Source: JALYXV01 sp963791545
GTDB lineage: Bacteria > Actinomycetota > Acidimicrobiia > Acidimicrobiales > Palsa-688
Direction of reading: 5' to 3'
DNA length: 64,000 nt
NCBI GenBank assembly: GCA_963791545.1
Contig: CAWBSR010000001.1
Coordinates: forward strand, 124,001-188,000
The position numbers were made by a program, and so were the translations under genes. Below are positions 62,684-64,000 of the stretch, one piece after another; position 1 is the first letter of the stretch; each line of letters opens with the position of its first letter. The notes under the pieces were generated by a model, which saw only the letters and a list, made by a program, of their open reading frames with translations, made no database searches and was not told where the DNA came from.

Positions 62684-64000
62684 TCAGGACTTGAGGGAGT
62701 TGAGACCGTTTTGGGCGGCCAACGCGATCGGCTCGTTGAGGGCGCCGATGGGTGGGGAATACACGTTTTCCATCCAGGCCAGGTCCTCCAGCGTGATGCC
62801 GGTCTTGACCGCCATGGCGAGGAAGTCGGCCCGCTCCTTGATCCCTTCGCCGCCCACCAGCTGGGCCCCGATGAGGCGGTGCTGGTCGGGTTCGGCCAGC
62901 AGCTTGACGATGATCTTCTTGACACCCGGGTAATAGCGGGCCCTGGATATGCCCGTGGCCTTGCCCACGATGTGGGGCATCCCGAGGGCGTCGGCCAGGG
63001 TTTCCCCGAAGGAGACGCCCCCGATCATCCACTTGCCCGCCACCATGCCCCACGGGACGTAGACCGCCTGGTACCTGCGGGAGCCGCCGGCGGCATTGGC
63101 GCCGGCCACCTTGCCCTGGGCGTAGGCGTGGCTGCCGGAGAGGCCCTGGATGGGGATGTTGGTCACGCCGTGGGGGACCTCGGCACAGTCGCCGGCCGCG
63201 TAGACGCCGGGGGCCGAGGTCTCCATACGCTCGTTGACGATGATGCCCCCGGTGGAGCCGATCGCCAGGCCGGCGGCCGCCGCCAGGGCGGTATTGGGCA
63301 CCTTCTTGGTGCATACCACCACCAGGTCCACGGGCAGTTCGCCATCGGCGGTGCGCACCGACCGGACCCGGCCCTGGTCGTCACCGAGGAAGGCCTCGAT
63401 GTCGGTGTTGAAATGCATCTTGACGCCCATCTCGGCCCACGACTCCTCGACCGGCGCCGCGATGTCGGGGTCGGCGACCTCGGCCAGGGCCCACGGTTGG
63501 GGGTCGATGAGGTGGGTCTCGATGCCGCGGTGGGCGAGGGCGGTAACCATCTCCAAACCCAGAGGGGACGCCTCGTACACAACGGCCGTCTTGACGTCGT
63601 CGAGGACCTTGTCCCATTCCATGGCCCGGCGGATGTTTTTCACGTAATAGAGGCCGCTCAGGTCGTCGCCGGGAATCCCGGGATCGGCGTAGTTGAAGCC
63701 GGTCGCCACCACCAGGGTGTCCCAGCCGACCGGGTCCCGGCCGTCTATCGAGATGGTGTGGGCCGCGGTGTCGATGGCGGCGACGTTGGTCTGGTAGTGG
63801 ATATCGATGCCGCTGTCGACGTACTGCTGCTTGGTCGCCAGGAAGAGCGACTCGAAGTCGGGGATCTCCTTGCCATGGACGTAGGGGATGCCGCAGGGGC
63901 TGTAGGCGGCGTCCTCGAACTCGGTGAACACCATGACCTGGTTGGCCTGGTCGACGGCCTTGACCCCACCGGCGGCGCCTATACCTCCGGCCCCGCCACC
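62684..64000 (-). CDS. FAD-dependent pyridine nucleotide-disulfide oxidoreductase (CoA-disulfide reductase/NADH oxidase type), N-terminus outside the window
   Basis: The frame runs from a stop at 62684 to the window end and continues beyond it. The first residues are GGGAGGIGAAGGVKAV, the FAD Rossmann loop, so only a few residues are missing. SPCGIPYVHGKEIPDFESLF holds the single redox Cys of CoA-disulfide-reductase-type enzymes. AAGDCAEVPHGV is the second FAD motif, and a C-terminal dimer domain (VVGGEGIKERADFLAMAVKTG type) is complete. Substrate may be CoA disulfide, NADH/O2 or another low-molecular disulfide such as that of coenzyme M (speculation). Confidence 0.82.
   Translation of the reverse strand, partial: GGGAGGIGAAGGVKAVDQANQVMVFTEFEDAAYSPCGIPYVHGKEIPDFESLFLATKQQYVDSGIDIHYQTNVAAIDTAAHTISIDGRDPVGWDTLVVATGFNYADPGIPGDDLSGLYYVKNIRRAMEWDKVLDDVKTAVVYEASPLGLEMVTALAHRGIETHLIDPQPWALAEVADPDIAAPVEESWAEMGVKMHFNTDIEAFLGDDQGRVRSVRTADGELPVDLVVVCTKKVPNTALAAAAGLAIGSTGGIIVNERMETSAPGVYAAGDCAEVPHGVTNIPIQGLSGSHAYAQGKVAGANAAGGSRRYQAVYVPWGMVAGKWMIGGVSFGETLADALGMPHIVGKATGISRARYYPGVKKIIVKLLAEPDQHRLIGAQLVGGEGIKERADFLAMAVKTGITLEDLAWMENVYSPPIGALNEPIALAAQNGLNSLKS

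Overview
The window is one contig of GC-rich, high-coding-density bacterial DNA. Gene content points to an actinobacterium, most likely of the Acidimicrobiia type: CarD, DisA-RadA, a SigR/RsrA thiol-stress pair, a DUF2342-type zinc protease, GTG starts and a heavy GC codon bias. There are no rRNA genes and no CRISPR array. The assignment to a class is inference.

Layout. (1) 1-6.1 kb is an accessory, decaying region. It holds a frameshifted PIN-like toxin next to its DUF433 partner, a DUF2786 gene, a VapC relic with two stops, and an ice-binding-like surface protein with 20 perfect 18-bp repeats. An IS66-type transposase scrap, a broken small monooxygenase-like gene and a broken integrase follow. 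The region ends at the 3' part of a tRNA-Thr, which looks like the outer attachment site of an integrated element. (2) 6.3-22.3 kb carries core genes: DUF2254, a DUF4118-BASS fusion, ybaK, a SigH-like sigma factor, rlmB, carD, a Crp-like regulator, disA, radA, an LppM-like lipoprotein, clpC and a polyprenyl synthetase. (3) 22.3-33.9 kb is a minus-strand cofactor and housekeeping superoperon: hpt, ftsH, folE, folP, a phosphatase-like protein without its cysteine, folB, folK, panC, nadB, nadC, coaX, lysS. (4) 34-40.6 kb holds a DsbA-family protein, ferredoxin-reductase-like protein, tilS, a zinc protease, rsrA and sigR.

(5) 40.6-64 kb is the unusual part. A minus-strand operon (carbamate kinase, FdrA/AllF-like, MSMEG_0565-type glycosyltransferase) faces plus-strand units. 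These encode a hypothetical protein, an MSMEG_0568-type radical SAM enzyme and an MSMEG_0567-type acetyltransferase. They are followed by an Sll0787-type AIR-synthase-like gene on the minus strand. A tightly overlapped plus-strand operon then encodes a phosphosulfolactate synthase homologue, a cysteine-rich unknown, an adenylosuccinate-lyase-like protein, a PLP D-cysteine-desulfhydrase-like protein, an argininosuccinate-lyase-like protein and a DUF1116 (AllG-like) protein. A Tat esterase and a DUF2877 (AllH-like) protein follow. Finally, on the minus strand, come a polar amino acid ABC transporter, an OsmC protein, cobalt-type nitrile hydratase with its activator, an MSMEG_0572/Sll0783-type protein, a small unknown and a CoA-disulfide-reductase-like flavoprotein cut by the window end.

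How they may work together (inference). ComA plus two fumarase-superfamily lyases plus a PLP lyase is the gene set of bacterial coenzyme M synthesis. FdrA, DUF1116, DUF2877 and carbamate kinase is the gene set of oxamate-type carbamoyl transfer, giving carbamoyl phosphate, ATP, CO2 and ammonia. Nitrile hydratase and the MSMEG_056x/Sll078x genes suggest nitrile or cyanide-derived nitrogen use. Finding all three sets interleaved, with overlapping stop and start codons between members of different sets and related 12-bp AT-rich sites at three promoters, is the strongest candidate here for an undescribed system.
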